Part shown: piece after piece, positions 1-12,700 of the stretch
Layout of the letters: each line of letters starts with the position of its first letter
Numbering within the stretch: position 1 is the first letter of the stretch
NCBI GenBank assembly: GCA_031213475.1
Contig: JARUPZ010000018.1
Location: 8,878,406-8,942,405, forward strand
DNA: 64,000 bases
DNA from: Nereocystis luetkeana
Lineage: Eukaryota > Sar > Phaeophyceae > Laminariales > Laminariaceae
Reading direction: 5' to 3'
Program-made: the position numbers and the translations under genes
Notes under the pieces: model-generated
What the model saw: only the letters and a program-made list of their open reading frames with translations
Told to the model about the DNA's origin: nothing
Database searches by the model: none

Positions 1-1645
1 ATATGTTGTCGTCGTCGCAGAGAACGTTGGGGAAGGTGGTCGTGTTCTGCAAGGCGTCGTAGGTCATCACGGGGGTGTCGGAAGAAGGGACGACCTCGGC
101 AAACACTTCCGGGGTGGGGTTTCCCTTGATGACCCCTAGGAGAAGCATGAACAATGCTGGGAGGGCAAGCTCCACCACCTGCATGGTTCACATGATCACG
201 ACATACGGGAAAACCCATGAATGTACGAGTAAAAGTGTTGGATATCGTTCGTATAATAAGAATACATACGGGCCCTCATTTCCAGGACGACAGACACGGG
301 GATCCCAGATCAATGACCGAATCAGCCATGGGATTGGAGGGCAAAACACGTTCGATAGGATATGCTTGGTATCGAAAGTTTACAGTCCCATATTTCGATA
401 CATCGAAACTATCGATACGATATCCAACACTATTTTATAGAATGTGTATGTCGTATCTATTAATAGTATTATGGCATGGCATTGCGTTGCCCACTGCTGT
501 GCTTACTGCATACTGGTACGTGGCAACGTAGTATCTCTGTGGCGTAGCTTTGTGACCACAGAACTTGTACGTAGCTCTTCTAGGATTGAAGAATCGGCAC
601 GGACACTGGTTGTGCTGGATGTCGACGGGTAGAAAATGGTTTAAAGTGAAGAACACACCACCGGTACCTCTGGTTTGAACCGGTAAAAATATACACTCGT
701 ACACGTACACGCACTTTTTTCTTCTTTTTTAACATCACTTTTACTTTCCAGCCTAGCTGGTAGGAGGTTTTACCCTCGCCGATCTTCTGGACAAGCCGTG
801 GTCGCAGGTGCCATCCCTTCTACCCCCCGGTACGTGCGTTTTATTTTTTGTCGCACACAGATAGGGTTCAGCATTCCCACTGCTCGTCGATTTTCATCGA
901 ATGTAGCTAACTCACGCTCTCGCGCTTTCGGGTAATAATTTTTTTTTAATGCAAGAAAAAGTCCCTACGAGCATGCACTTGGTGAGACTTGAACCCACGG
1001 AATTGATCTTGATAGGCACGCGGACCACCTACCAAGCCACCGGGGACGCACTAAAAGCTCTCTGATAAGAATGACCCTTAATATCTGGTACACAGCAAAT
1101 AATACTACACAACAAGGAGTACATACCCTAGACATCCGGTAGGAGGCGGAATACATTTATTGGAGGTTCAATAACGGTGACCAAATGACCACATGACGAG
1201 TGAGTGCGATGTGTGAAGGCCTCGCAGAGGTATCGGCGTAACGGCTGCTCTTCTCGGGCCAGAGGGAGCCAGCCACCTTCTCCAAAATAGTACAGAAAAA
1301 AAGTTATGGGGTTTTAATATAGAAGATTCGGGGAAGGTCATGTATGTACATGATACCTGGCAGCCCGTACTCGTATATTTTGCCTTTTTTGCGTTTTGCT
1401 ATCTGCTTCTGTTTTTGTTTTGGTTTTTTTTTGCTTCGCTTCATCTTCTTTTTTAGGTTTTTGTCTCCTATTATTATTAATAGTCTCCTTTTTTTGCTTC
1501 CCTGGTGTCCGCAGTGGTGGAGTGCGTATGCCTGTTTTTTGTGTTTGCTTCTGTTTTTACTAGCGAGGTATTTCTTCCACTCCAGAGTTATTATTGGAGC
1601 CTGTCCTGCGACCACGGACTGCATTGTATTATGAGTTAATGTGAG

Positions 1646-1701
<56 letters not shown>

Positions 1702-2436
1702 ATACACGTATGGATAGCTTGTTGTGCCGCTGTTCAATGTACGACGTCGGAAAGGCTGCGCCTAAAAGGGGTCGACCAAAGAGGTCCGGCAAGTTCATGA
1801 CATGTACGACTGGCGGAGTGTCATGTTAAAGTCTGTGCCTACGTACAGATTACAGATGGACTAGAACCGGTACACAAATAAGAAAGTGTGTTGGGCGTAA
1901 GCTTTTTTTACCCAGATCTCCGAGGAAGATCAAAAAAAAAAAAAAAAAAACCCAAAAAATACCACTGCTTGTCGAATGCCCGTTGGGAGAAAAAAAAAAA
2001 AAAAAACTCTGCAGCAACAGCATTACCGCCTGCGAGAGGCCAACGCGGCCCCCTGGGGGGCGCCCATAGCAGCTCGCAAGCCGTGGCGTGTGAAGTGGGT
2101 TTTACATCACCAGAGATCGAGAGTGTCGATCAAGTGCGTCAAAACAAGGCAATGAAAACATCAGCCAGGCGCACACAGCAGCACCAGAAACCGTGCGCCA
2201 CGCCATATATCAACGAGAGGCAGAGTCTCCCTCCCTCTCTCTGCCCCCCCCTCTCTCACCAGCTGGAGCTTAGCGCGCCTCTTGGTGAGCGCGTTCTTGC
2301 GCACGAGGGCAGAGAACTGCCTGCAAAATAGCCCACACCCACAGCAACCACCACCATCTGCAGCCTCATCGTCATCTTCTCTCATCACCCGCTTGGGATA
2401 GTAATTTGGCGCTGCCCTGCTCTCCGCAGCAGACAT
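1..2436 (-). CDS. ABC transporter, ABCA-like, 5' end of gene (partial, two exons)
   Basis: Two minus-strand exons join in phase: 2260-2436 (ATG at 2434-2436, 59 codons, donor GTGAGAG) and 178 down to the window edge (acceptor ATGCAG). Exon 1 has an acidic, Cys/Gly-rich start and then FCRQFSALVRKNALTKRR. Exon 2 opens with VVELALPALFMLLLGVIKG, a hydrophobic helix. An N-terminal stretch of the form 'QF.AL..KN...KRR..L...E..LP..F.LL' is the usual start of ABCA-type full-size transporters: a cytosolic basic stretch, the first membrane helix, then an extracytosolic loop (here Thr/Asp-rich, ending in a run of Asp at the edge). An in-frame ATG at 2526 would lengthen exon 1 by 30 residues. The ATP-binding domains would lie beyond the left edge, so the family call rests on about 118 residues. 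The 2.1-kb intron contains a SINE and a LINE tail. Confidence 0.6.
500..660. repeat. Dispersed repeat shared with 46845-46960
   Basis: The segment around 560-660 (CGGCACGGACACTG, then GCTGGATGTCGACGGGTAG) reappears as its reverse complement at about 46848-46945. A shorter piece (GTCGACATCCAG) appears near 63560. It lies in the first intron of the ABCA-like gene. No coding potential or terminal structure is evident. Confidence 0.5.
714..1049 (-). mobile_element. tRNA-derived SINE, copy 1
   Basis: On the minus strand the element begins near 1049. It has an A-box-like TGGCTTGGTAGG and, about 35 bases on, a B-box GTGGGTTCAAGTCTCAC that can still form a five-pair T-stem around the loop TTCAAGT. 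A roughly 250-base body follows, then an A-rich tail (minus strand AAAAAAGAAGAAAAAAG at 714-730). A second copy at 55864-56202 aligns across head and body and diverges at the same ends. Head, internal RNA polymerase III promoter boxes and A-rich tail are the standard anatomy of a tRNA-derived SINE. It sits in the first intron of the ABCA-like gene, in gene orientation. Confidence 0.7.
1378..1701 (+). mobile_element. LINE 3'-end fragment with (CAA)n tail, copy A
   Basis: From TTTTGCCTTTTTTGCG onward this matches the 3' untranslated region of the LINE at 15150-17749. The match includes the block GGAGCCTGTCCTGCGACCAC and the closing GAGTTAATGTGAGAA, followed by a pure (CAA)n run at 1646-1701. 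The 5' end is cut far inside the 3' UTR, as expected of target-primed reverse transcription that stopped early. It has no coding capacity. Confidence 0.7.
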
Positions 2437-3111
2437 CAGATCAGGCGTCTCTCCCAGCAGATTGGGCTGCTGCGCGCCCTGGCTGTCAGTAGACTTGGTG
2501 CACGTATACGTAACCCTTGAGCGCACAGCAAGGGCCCGTGATAGAAGGCGAGATGGATGCTACTACTGCGTGGTACCAGGTACCTCGTAAACGCAGCCGA
2601 AACGGGCCAAAACTCGCCATAAACGAGGCTACGCCGAGTTTGCATCGAACCAGGAAATTTCTCAGATGCGGACGACGATTCCGAAGTGCAGACCACGCTA
2701 GACATTTTTCAAGTAAAAAACATCCCTAAAGATCCCTTCTCCCAGACTGCTAAACCAACTCTGCAAACAACACCAACAACACAGCAGTAAAATGCAACAA
2801 CCAACTCAATTCAACCACAGCAGTAAAACGTACGATACGAACCACAGGCACGTTTTTTTTTTAATTTTAAATTATTTTTTGAAATTTGTGACGGGGAACC
2901 GGTCCGAGCGGCGGCATTCTGCGAGGCAGTGGGTAAAAGAGTCCTACGAGGTATCTTTCATCAGAAATTTCCTCGGACAGCGGATGAAAAATAAAATGTG
3001 CAAAGGCTCCACGCTCCACAATCCACAACATAAAAATACTCGTACTGCTCGGTCCGCATCGCTCGTGACGCCTGGTGAGGTGTTTCGTGGAATAGCAGCA
3101 AGAAGATACAA
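2437..3111. other. No recognisable gene
   Basis: Upstream flank of the ABCA-like gene. I see no conserved coding region, RNA gene or repeat with another copy in the window. A promoter may lie here, but no convincing core element was identified. Confidence 0.4.
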
Positions 3112-4551
<1,440 letters not shown>

Positions 4552-5039
4552 TGTGATAGATATGGCCGAGGTAAGGGTAAAGGACGCAGGTGTTTCTGGC
4601 AGCTAGGAAGCAGTGCTTCGCTTCTTCTTATATAGATCTTCTTTATTGATGACTAGAGCTGAGGAGGTGCTCTGGTAGAGAAGTGAGAGGTAGGGGGGTG
4701 GGACTCGACGCTCAGATATACTCGTCCCACCCCACGCTACGAGCTCTCCTAAATTCCTCTTATCTAACGTACTCCTAAATAACTTTCCTAGGGCTACCGA
4801 TAGTTCTTCTGCTAATATAAGAACTTCTCACTTTACGATCCTATCTGCGTTAAGGAACATTACTCTTGTCTAACGACCTATCCGCCTTAGAGAACATTCC
4901 TAAAAGACGGTTACTCTCAACTACCGGAATATCCGCCGGGTTAATCCATTCTTTGGATTATTCTCGTATTCCTCAGGCTACGAAACTGCCGACTATATTA
5001 TCTATATCTATAGCCCATGAGCACTCGACTCATATCACA
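4552..5039 (-). repeat. 3' LTR of the gypsy element
   Basis: 488 bp, TGTGATA...TATCACA with 7-bp terminal inverted repeats. It appears identical to 14402-14889. It is the 3' LTR because the element's genes read on the minus strand. Confidence 0.95.
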
Positions 5040-6436
5040 TTAGCCCACCCTGAATAGTCGTATATGCAGACCACAATATGGTCGAAGGATGATGACAAAG
5101 TTATCCCAAAAGACCAGGAAAAGGTGGTCGAAGATGCGGCTATTCGAAACAAATAAATGAGGCTATAGATCCCCCCACACCTCGTCATAAGACCCAAACA
5201 CTGCGAAGGGGTGTTTACTTAGAACAACCACTTAAAGGTAGAGACCGAAGGAGAGGAAGAAATAACTCAAAGCGGAAGCGAAAGCAGAGAAAGGCAAAGC
5301 GAAAACCGAAGAAAGAAGAAAGAAAACAGGAGACAGAACAAAAGCCGAAGCGAAGGCTGAAGAAGAAAACTAGTACCGAAGTGAAGGCGAAAGAAGGGCG
5401 CACAAAAAGGTGCGAACGGAGGTTGGTCGCCGAACCGGGTTGGCAAACTAGGAAACTCACGAAAGGAGGCAGTGACCGCAATACAAAAAAAAAACACATA
5501 TATATTTGGTAGGAGTAATGCCTTGTCTTGTGGCGGAGGTCCTAACGTGGTAGACATCACTCGAGAGAAACGGGGCACTGCTAAAGTGCAAGAGGGCTGC
5601 GTACACTAGAGGCTATTCAAACCGGGAGACGGAGCGAACAACGCTGCGTCTGGGAGACCTCTTCGTGGTATGAACTATACCAGCAAACGTAGCAAGGTTT
5701 TTAACTCAAGAAGAAAAAACTGAAGAAGATCCGCAAGGAGATTGGCCTAATGCGTGCAGTTCAAGGTGGTAGATAGCGCAGGGCTAAAACACTAGCGTGT
5801 GCAACTCGGCCAACAGGGGCGACATCAAAGATGGTATCGTTTGCCACAGAGCAGAGGGGCGCGCGGAATACCGAACAAAAGATGAAGAAACCTAAGAAAA
5901 AGAAAACAAAGGACGATCGGGACCAGGAAACTAACTGAAAGCAGAACACAAGTCATGGAAAATCGATCTTGGTAGAACCGCCATGGTTGATAACTCTGCC
6001 GCCTTCCGGGGTGGCAATGCTATCCGGACCCTACTAGGCAAACATAGAAGAAACACGGGCGAGCTGGAAGCTCGATAAAATCTTAGCTCGATGACCGTCT
6101 GAATCAGGGGTCGGTGGAAACCGACGGAGGCTAGGGTACAGCCCAGGCTACGACACGATTTTACCTCGGCGTAGTATTGCCAATAATTTGCGGTAGGCTA
6201 GTGAAGTACAAACACATATGAAAATGATGGTATCGCTACGACTCGGTGGCCTGAACGTAAGAAGGCAACACGGAGGTGTAGGCGGTATGAAGAAAACAAA
6301 AGGTAGACGGAAATATATGCACCCAAGAAGCTGGCTGTTGGTGGCTATTGAAGACTAACCCTGAAGAACTACTTTAATATATTGTTGACTAACCAGAAAC
6401 AAGTACCCAGAACTAAAAAAAAATGCTAAACCAAGG
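5040..6436 (-). other. 3' untranslated region of the gypsy element
   Basis: Region between the last coding module and the 3' LTR. Between about 5220 and 5420 the plus strand is rich in GAAGCGAAAGC-type purine repeats. No conserved domain is seen. The sequence next to the LTR (minus strand CAGGGTGGGCTAA) is a weak candidate for a polypurine tract. Confidence 0.5.
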
Positions 6437-6760
6437 CTATCCAGGGGGGGGAGTGGAAACCGTGGGGGCTCCGCGGGACACATCAGAGTTCCGCAGCAGC
6501 CCACGTGCTAGGCTCCCATTCCCATGGCGTTGAAGACACCACGATCCGTACACGGCGTTCCGTGCTGTAGTGTAGCGGGAGGGTTGAAGGTCGATCTTGA
6601 TCGGTCCGGGGTCATCCAGGAACCGGATGATGTAGGAGCCGCCCGGTGAAGGTTTCGGTGGAGCTCCCGAAGAGACGTCCGGGGGTGAGCGGTGAGCGAT
6701 TTTGCCCAGCCACCAGAGGCCGTCGCGCGCTTTGTACCATATATATGTGCGCTCCGGGGG
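6437..6760 (-). pseudogene. Tudor-like C-terminal module of gypsy Pol
   Basis: Minus-strand frame with YIWYKARDGLWWLGKIAHR and, about 30 residues later, YIIRFLDDPGPIKIDL, then a stop at 6437. Aromatic 'W.KA....WW.GKI' followed by 'Y...FLDD' resembles a Tudor or PWWP-type barrel. This is pattern similarity only. It lies in a different frame from the chromodomain just upstream, and the change falls at the G7 run near 6758-6764 (CCGGGGGGGAGG). A one-base change there would join the two modules. Confidence 0.5.
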
Positions 6761-6935
6761 GGAGGATGGTGGTGCTGAAGTTGTGGAGCCAGAGGCTGCG
6801 GGAGACCAGGGCGTAGCCGGGGGCGAGAAAGATTTGTCCTTGAGATCGTGCCAGTTCGCGGTGGGCAGCGCCGATGCGCATCTGGCGGTAGAGGCGGTTC
6901 GTCTGGCGGTGTTGTGTCGGCGCTCCTGACCAATA

Positions 6936-7149
6936 GAGTAGGATGTTGCGCCGGAAGTGTTGAAGGTCCAGCTCGCGTTCCCAAGAGGGGCTGAGAAGTC
7001 CAGCCCAGTGGGTCTCGTACAGAACGGCGATGACCCCGCCGCGGCCGCGTACGAGTTGATGGCCGGTGATCTGCTCGACCTCGAGGCGTTCCGGTGGGGG
7101 AGTGACGTCGTCGACGGTGACGTGGTAAGGTGGGGACTTGGCGGCGGAA
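6936..7149 (-). pseudogene. Chromodomain of gypsy Pol
   Basis: Minus-strand frame reading ERLEVEQITGHQLVRG, then IAVLYETHWAG, then PSWERELDLQHF. This follows the chromodomain pattern 'VE.I..H...RG...YLV.W.G....SWE.E.DL'. Chromodomains at the integrase C-terminus target chromoviruses to chromatin carrying particular histone marks. The frame differs from the integrase just upstream, with the shift near 7150-7165. Confidence 0.75.
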
Positions 7150-8607
7150 GCTGTGAGTACGTACCAGGTATGTAGTGAGGTCCGCGGGCAGATGCTTGGG
7201 GATGTCGCTGGTGTCGTCGGGGTTCCGGCAAGGTTTGCATCGTTGAACGGAGACGCGTGGCTTGGAGTCCCGTCCCGGGAGGTCGGATGGAAGGTCGAGG
7301 AAAAGTAGCTTGTCGTGAAGAGGGCGGTTGTCGGGGGTGTTCGAGGCGGGCGTCGGTCCAACGGCGAGGACCTTGAAGGGCCCATTCCAGTTCAGGGAAA
7401 GCTTCGTCTTGAGTACAGTTGCGTCGGTGCCCTTTTTGACGCCTTGGCGAATGGTTGAGGCGGAGTTGTAGACCCAAACCCAGCCGCCGACGGCGAAGGG
7501 GGGGGATGCTCGGAGGGCGGTCATGATGGGCGCGTTGCGGCGCTGGAGACGCGAGACGGTGAGTCGGTGTAGTTCGCGGACGAGGGAGTACGCGCGTCGT
7601 TGTCGGTCGGTGGCGAGGTTGATGTAGACCAGATTATCGCGGTCCAAGCTTTGGTGGCCGCCGATGTTGTCGGGTTCGAAAACCGAGAGCGGGAGGCGAG
7701 GAAGGCGGCCCATGTGGATTTCGTTAGGCGCAAACCCTGTAGCGGCGTTCACGGAGTTGTTGTAGGCCGACGACACGTGTGGCAGCAGCACGTCCCAGTC
7801 GGTCTGCTGTTCGTTGCCGACCATAGAGAGCATTTGGGCAAACACATGGTTGACGCGCTCAACGCCGCCGTTGGTGCAGGGGTGGTAGGAGCTGGTGTTG
7901 ACCTTGCGGATACCAAGGCGCTCGTAGACGATGTTTGCAAGCTTGGAGGTAAAGTGTAGTCCGTTGTCGGAGAGAAGCGTAACCGGGCACCCCCAGAGAG
8001 GAATGTATTCGTTCAGGAAGATGTCGGCGGTGCCGGCGGCCGTGAACTGCGCCGCTGAAACGGCAAACATATCGGCGCGCCGGCTGAAGCGGTCGGTGAA
8101 GAGAAGGATGTGGACGTTGCCGCGCGGCGTGAGCGGCAGGGGTCCGAAGTAGTCGACGCTGACGGTGATGCCAGGCCCGTTGGGCAAAGGAAGAGAAAGG
8201 ATGGGCCAGCGAATGGTGTGCCGGGAGGTTTTCCGCGCCTGGCATTGAAGGCAGCGGCGGATCCACCAGCGGGCGGAAGCGTCCATGCCAATCCACCAAA
8301 AGAAACGTGCCAGCATGCGGACCGTTCGGGTGACTCCTAGGTGTAGAGAGGTGGTGGCGTGGCAGGTGTTCAGCACCCAGGGGCGCATTAACATTGGCAC
8401 GTAGATGCGTGGGGTAAGGGGGACGGGTGGTGGTAGGCTGTTCCCGGGTGGGGGTGGGGGTGGTTGTTGGACCAGGAGGGTGGTTCCGTCGTCCGTACGG
8501 TGCAGCTTGCTTTTGGAGGCAAGGGTGAGGACGTCCGGAAGTTGTGGGCGCCGGGCCGAGGGGATGAAATCCAGGAGGTCGTTCGGCGGGGGGGCAGGGG
8601 AGTCCAA
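7150..8607 (-). pseudogene. Integrase of gypsy Pol
   Basis: Open frame of about 480 informative residues counted from 8607. The zinc finger is H83-x5-H89-x29-C119-x2-C122. The catalytic core is D152 (VSVDYFGPLPL), D214 (LLSDNGLHF) and E250 (TNGGVERVNH), giving the DX35E spacing of retroviral-type integrases. A GPF/Y-like motif (NWNGPFKVLAVG) lies near residue 409. The domain inserts cDNA into chromatin. The apparent Met start is only where this frame opens: upstream reading continues in another frame and switches at the C7/G7 run at 8588-8594. All catalytic residues are present. Confidence 0.85.
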
Positions 8608-9437
8608 CGACAGGAAGCGGATGGTGGCGCAGCACAGGGGCTCTGCTCGTTGTTCTCGCGCCCAGTCTTTGAAGGTGTAGTGCTCGACGCGGGCGAGGAG
8701 GTAGGGGTCGTCATCGGGTTCGACGATGGGCTCCGGGAGGGGCAGCGACGCTGTTGGTGCCGGCGGAGAAGGCGTTGTTGGGGGGGTTGGGGTTGGGTTT
8801 GCGGGCGCAAACGGGTCGGGCGGTGCGGGAGCTGTGGCTGAAGGCGCCGTAGGAGGAGGGGGTCTTGGCTGGACCCCGGCCGGGGCGTGGGCGCACTGGT
8901 GGGTGTAGATCGTCTGCGTACGACGGGTTGTGGTCGACGGCCGAAGCGATAGTCGGCTGTGGGTCGAGGGGTTCCCGCGGCAGCGGCGATGCGATGGCGG
9001 GTCCGAGAAGATATCAGGCCTGAGACGGCTGGTTCCGTGCCGCCAGTGGTGGACGGAGGAGAGATGACGGACGGCCTGGAAGCCGAGCCTGGAGGAGCTC
9101 CGCTGTTCACGGCGGCGTTCTCGGGGCCAACAAGCAGTCCAGCGGTGGAGTCAGGGGTCGCAATAGGCCCGACGAAGGTGTCGGGTGCGGGGGAAAGGGT
9201 GGGGTGCTCCATACGTGGTCCCAGTAGGCGGAAGTCGCGGAAATCGTCGGTGGTGAAGGGAAGCGGCTGGATGGTTGGGATGGGCCTTGAAGGGGGGGAT
9301 ACGAGCCCACCCAAGCCGATACCCGGGGCGGGAGGGTCGTTCGGCGCGAAGCCGCAGGGGCGGATGAGGTAATTGCCGACGGTGTCCGGGCCGGTAAGGC
9401 GGTTGCGTCCGGTGCGGTCGGCGTCGGTGGCGGGTTG
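8608..9437 (-). other. Low-complexity Pro-rich linker between RNase H and integrase of gypsy Pol
   Basis: Minus-strand reading is open in long stretches in more than one frame and is rich in Pro, Arg, Ser and Thr. It includes the segment LRHHPLPVVGLPCPP just before the integrase. At least one frame change occurs here, so its exact protein is uncertain. No domain was recognised. Confidence 0.5.
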
Positions 9438-9797
9438 GGGGAGCCGGGAGAGGAAGTCGGCGTTGCCGTTGGCCGTGCCCTTCCGGTATTCCAGCGTGTA
9501 GGTGTACGCCGAAAGGAACTCGAGCCAGCGCCGGACGCGGGCGTTGTGTTCTCCGACCTTGGCGATGTTCTCGAGCGCCTTGTGGTCCGAGTAGATCTGG
9601 AAGCGGGTGGACCATAAATGTCCACGGAGGCGTTTGATCGCCCACACGATGCTCCCGGCCTCGAGGTCGAGGGGTGTCCACGAACGTTCGGAGTCCAGGG
9701 TGGCACGGCTGATGAAAAGGATGGGTCGGACTGAGCCGTCGGGTTGTTCTTGCTCAAGGGTCGCGCCGAAGCCGTCGATGCTAGCGTCGCAGTAGAG
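9438..9797 (-). pseudogene. RNase H domain of gypsy Pol
   Basis: Minus-strand frame with RLYCDASIDGFGATLEQ (first catalytic Asp), then DLEAGSIVWAIKRLRG, YSDHKALENI and GNADFLSRLP. This is the Ty3/gypsy RNase H order 'DAS..G.GA.L.Q', 'E...AI...R..L', 'TDHK.L', 'ADFLSR'. It removes the RNA template during cDNA synthesis. The frame differs from the RT frame, which ends at the TAG at 9781-9783. The shift lies in the overlap near 9795-9800. Confidence 0.85.
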
Positions 9798-12700
9798 GCG
9801 GATCGGCGACGGCGTCCCAGTCGGGGTAGACGAGGATAGGCGGTTCGGCAAGTTCTTGGAGGATGGCGCGGACGGTGGTTTCCATGGCGGGGGTGAAGTC
9901 GAACGTGGCGCCTTGCTTGAGTAAAGCGTTGATGGGGCGCAGACGTCGGGAGAGATTCGGCAGGAACTTGCCGTAGTAGTTGATGCCCCCAAGGAGCGAG
10001 CGCACTTGCTTCTTGTCGGTCGGCATGGGCATTCTGGTGAGGGCGGCGACCTTGTCGGAGTTGGGGCTGTAACCGCCGGCGGAGATGGTGTGTCCCAGGA
10101 AATCGGCGGTGGTGGCGCCAAGTTTGGCCTTGGCCGGGGAAAGTTTGAGGTGGTGCTTCCGGAGGCGTCCGAAGAGAGCTCTGATGTTGGCAACGTGGTC
10201 GTTGGGGTTGGGGTCGAAGACGATGATGTCGTCGAGATACGCGGCGACGCGTTCCAGGCCTTTGATGACCTCGTTGATGACCTTAACGAACCAGCCGGGG
10301 GAGGCGCTGCTGCCTTGTGGCATAACAAGCCACTCAAATAACCGGTTCGGTGTGCAGAACGCTGTCAAGGGGATGGTGTCCTCGTCGATGGTGATTTGGT
10401 GGAACGAGGAGACCAGGTCGAAGAGGGAAAAGATGCGACCTTTACCCAAGGAGTCGAGGACTTCGTCGACGCGGGGGATGGGGAGTTGTCCGAGGGAGCT
10501 GATGGCGTTGAGCTTCTTGTAGTTGATTGTGATGCGAACACCTCCGTCTTTCTTGGGGATGGCGACCATAGGGCTGGAGTATGGCGACGTGGAATGCTGG
10601 ATCAGGCCGGCAGCCAGGTACTGGTCCAATACGGCGTCGGCCTTTTTGGCGAGGATGGGGTTGATCCTATAGGGGCGGGAAGTGACCGGTGCGCTGTCCG
10701 GAGGTACCGTGATCTTGAACGGCATTAGCGAGCACGAGCCGAAGTCGGTCTTCGACGTGGAGAAGACGTCCTGGAATTCGCAGAGGACGTCGCCCAAGTT
10801 GTTGATCACCGATGGGGTCCATCCAGAACCGTGAAGGTCGAAGTTGACGTCGCGTAGGTGCAACGGTACGCGTTCCCAGAGGTCGAGGAAGCTTTTTCGC
10901 TGGTCGGCGTCGAGGCGTGCAAGGAGCTGTGGGCACGGGGCTTTTAGTGCGGTAGAGGGGTCGGCTGTTGATGGACTCTGGTCGGCCACCGGGATGTTGT
11001 TGTGGAGGGCATGTACGTCCGGAAATGGAGGGGGGAGCGGCGGGTTTAAGGAGGGATGCCCAAGGGTGGCGAGCGGTACCTGTACCAGTGGGGAGCAGGA
11101 GGTTCCGAGGAGGTCACCCGGCTCGAGTTCGGTAGATCCAGATAGGGGGACCGTTTGGTACCCGTCGTAGACGAAAATCGCCGTGTCGGAAAGGGGGTTC
11201 TCGCGGGGGAGCATGTTCACCATGTAATTCCCGGCCAATGCTGGAGCGCCTGACTGGCGCACCAGGTTGACCTTGGCGAGCTGTGGGGTAGAGGAAAGCG
11301 AAATAGCGTTGTTGCCGGCGAATCGGAGGTGGTAGACGTCGTCAGTGGAACGATCGTCGGGAATGAATGCTGAGGCTCCGTTGGGGTCGTGGTGACTTAA
11401 AGAGAGCTCACCACGGGTTTGCCGGGAAGGTTGGTGGGGGAGGGCGGGCTGTTGCCGGAGCGTGGTATACGAGCGGTGCTCGAAGCGCATCCAGCTGTCT
11501 CGTCCCAGGAGGATGGGGTGCTGCATGGTTCCAGCAGGAACTACGCAGGCCCATACTGCTAGGGCAGCGGTGGGGGTCTGGAGGCGCATAAACTGGATGC
11601 TTAAGCGGATAGAGACGGAGGTGGAGAGTGGGGCTGAGGTGCCGAAGCCTCCCCATGAACGGGGGGAACTGTGCCGTTCGCAGGCGTCGGTGGCTGACTG
11701 GGAGGCCTTCAGTTGTTCCATCGCGGTTGCGGTGATAAACGACTGGGGCGAGCCGGTATCGAGCAGTGCCACGAGTTCGCGGCGGGTAGTGGCGTCGGGG
11801 CCGCTGTGCACGAGTACCTTCGTCGTGAACGACGCGTCGTCGACGGTGATGATGCCGCCTGTAAGGCATGGTCCGTGTTCCGGTATCGGCGGCCGACGGG
11901 TAGGAAGGTGGCTGTGGGCTGCGGTGTTGATGGTGGACACTTGGGCGAAGTGGCTGATGGGGTAGGCGTCGGGTGTAGACGGTGGTAGAAGCAGCCCAAG
12001 TGGGGAGTTAGGCGGTTGCCGTGGGGGGGTCGGGCTTGTCTCGTGGATGCCGTCGGCGGTGGGGAAGACCCGGGTTGAGTCGGTGGAGGCGGGTGTTTGC
12101 TCTGGGTCGTTGGGACTGGTACCAGTAGGAAGTTGGGGGAGGCGATCGGCGTCGAAGCTTTCTCGGACGTCCATCAGTACCCGGCCCAGCAGATTCCGAC
12201 CACGCCAACGCGTCGGAATGCAGGCGTCCGGATGGTCGGCCTTGAGGCCTATGCCCCAGATGAGGTCGTGTGGGCTGGCCTCGGCAATGTGTTTATCGTC
12301 CGTTGCCGCCAGCTCTCGCCGTAGCTCCGAGTGTTGGCGGAACTTGGAGAAGTTGATGTTGAGGACGATGTTGTAGCGGTGTCGCTCCCAAACCAGTTCG
12401 TCGAAGCCGAAAACGGTGCGTCCAAGTGCTTTTTGGTCGGCCGGGTCGCGGGTCGCTTTGATGCGGCGCTCAGTGGTGGTGTCCCCGAAGAGCGCAGCCT
12501 TCTGCGCCATCATCATCTGCTCGGCGCAGTTGTATGTGACGCAATCGTGTTCGATGTCGCACAGGTACCACTGCGAAAAGACGGAAGAGGAGTCCCAGAA
12601 CAAGTGAAAGGATGAGGGGGCCTCTGCGGTGGTGTGAGCTGTTGATGGCGTGTTGGTTGTTGGGGGTGGGGGGCGACGATAATTTTTCCTATCGCCACCT

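Noticed and set aside
960-1049. A functional tRNA gene on the minus strand
   Set aside because: A-box and B-box are present, but the same head occurs with a 250-bp body and A-rich tail at a second site, so it is a SINE head and not a tRNA gene.
1304-1829. Open frames of poly-Val, poly-Thr and Lys-rich sequence
   Set aside because: They are translations of the LINE 3' UTR and its (CAA)n tail, with no conserved protein.
4866-5057. Open frame MSNDLSALENIPKRR..., repeated at 14716 and on the minus strand at 17566-18009
   Set aside because: It lies wholly inside the LTR and recurs only because the LTR does; no domain is visible.
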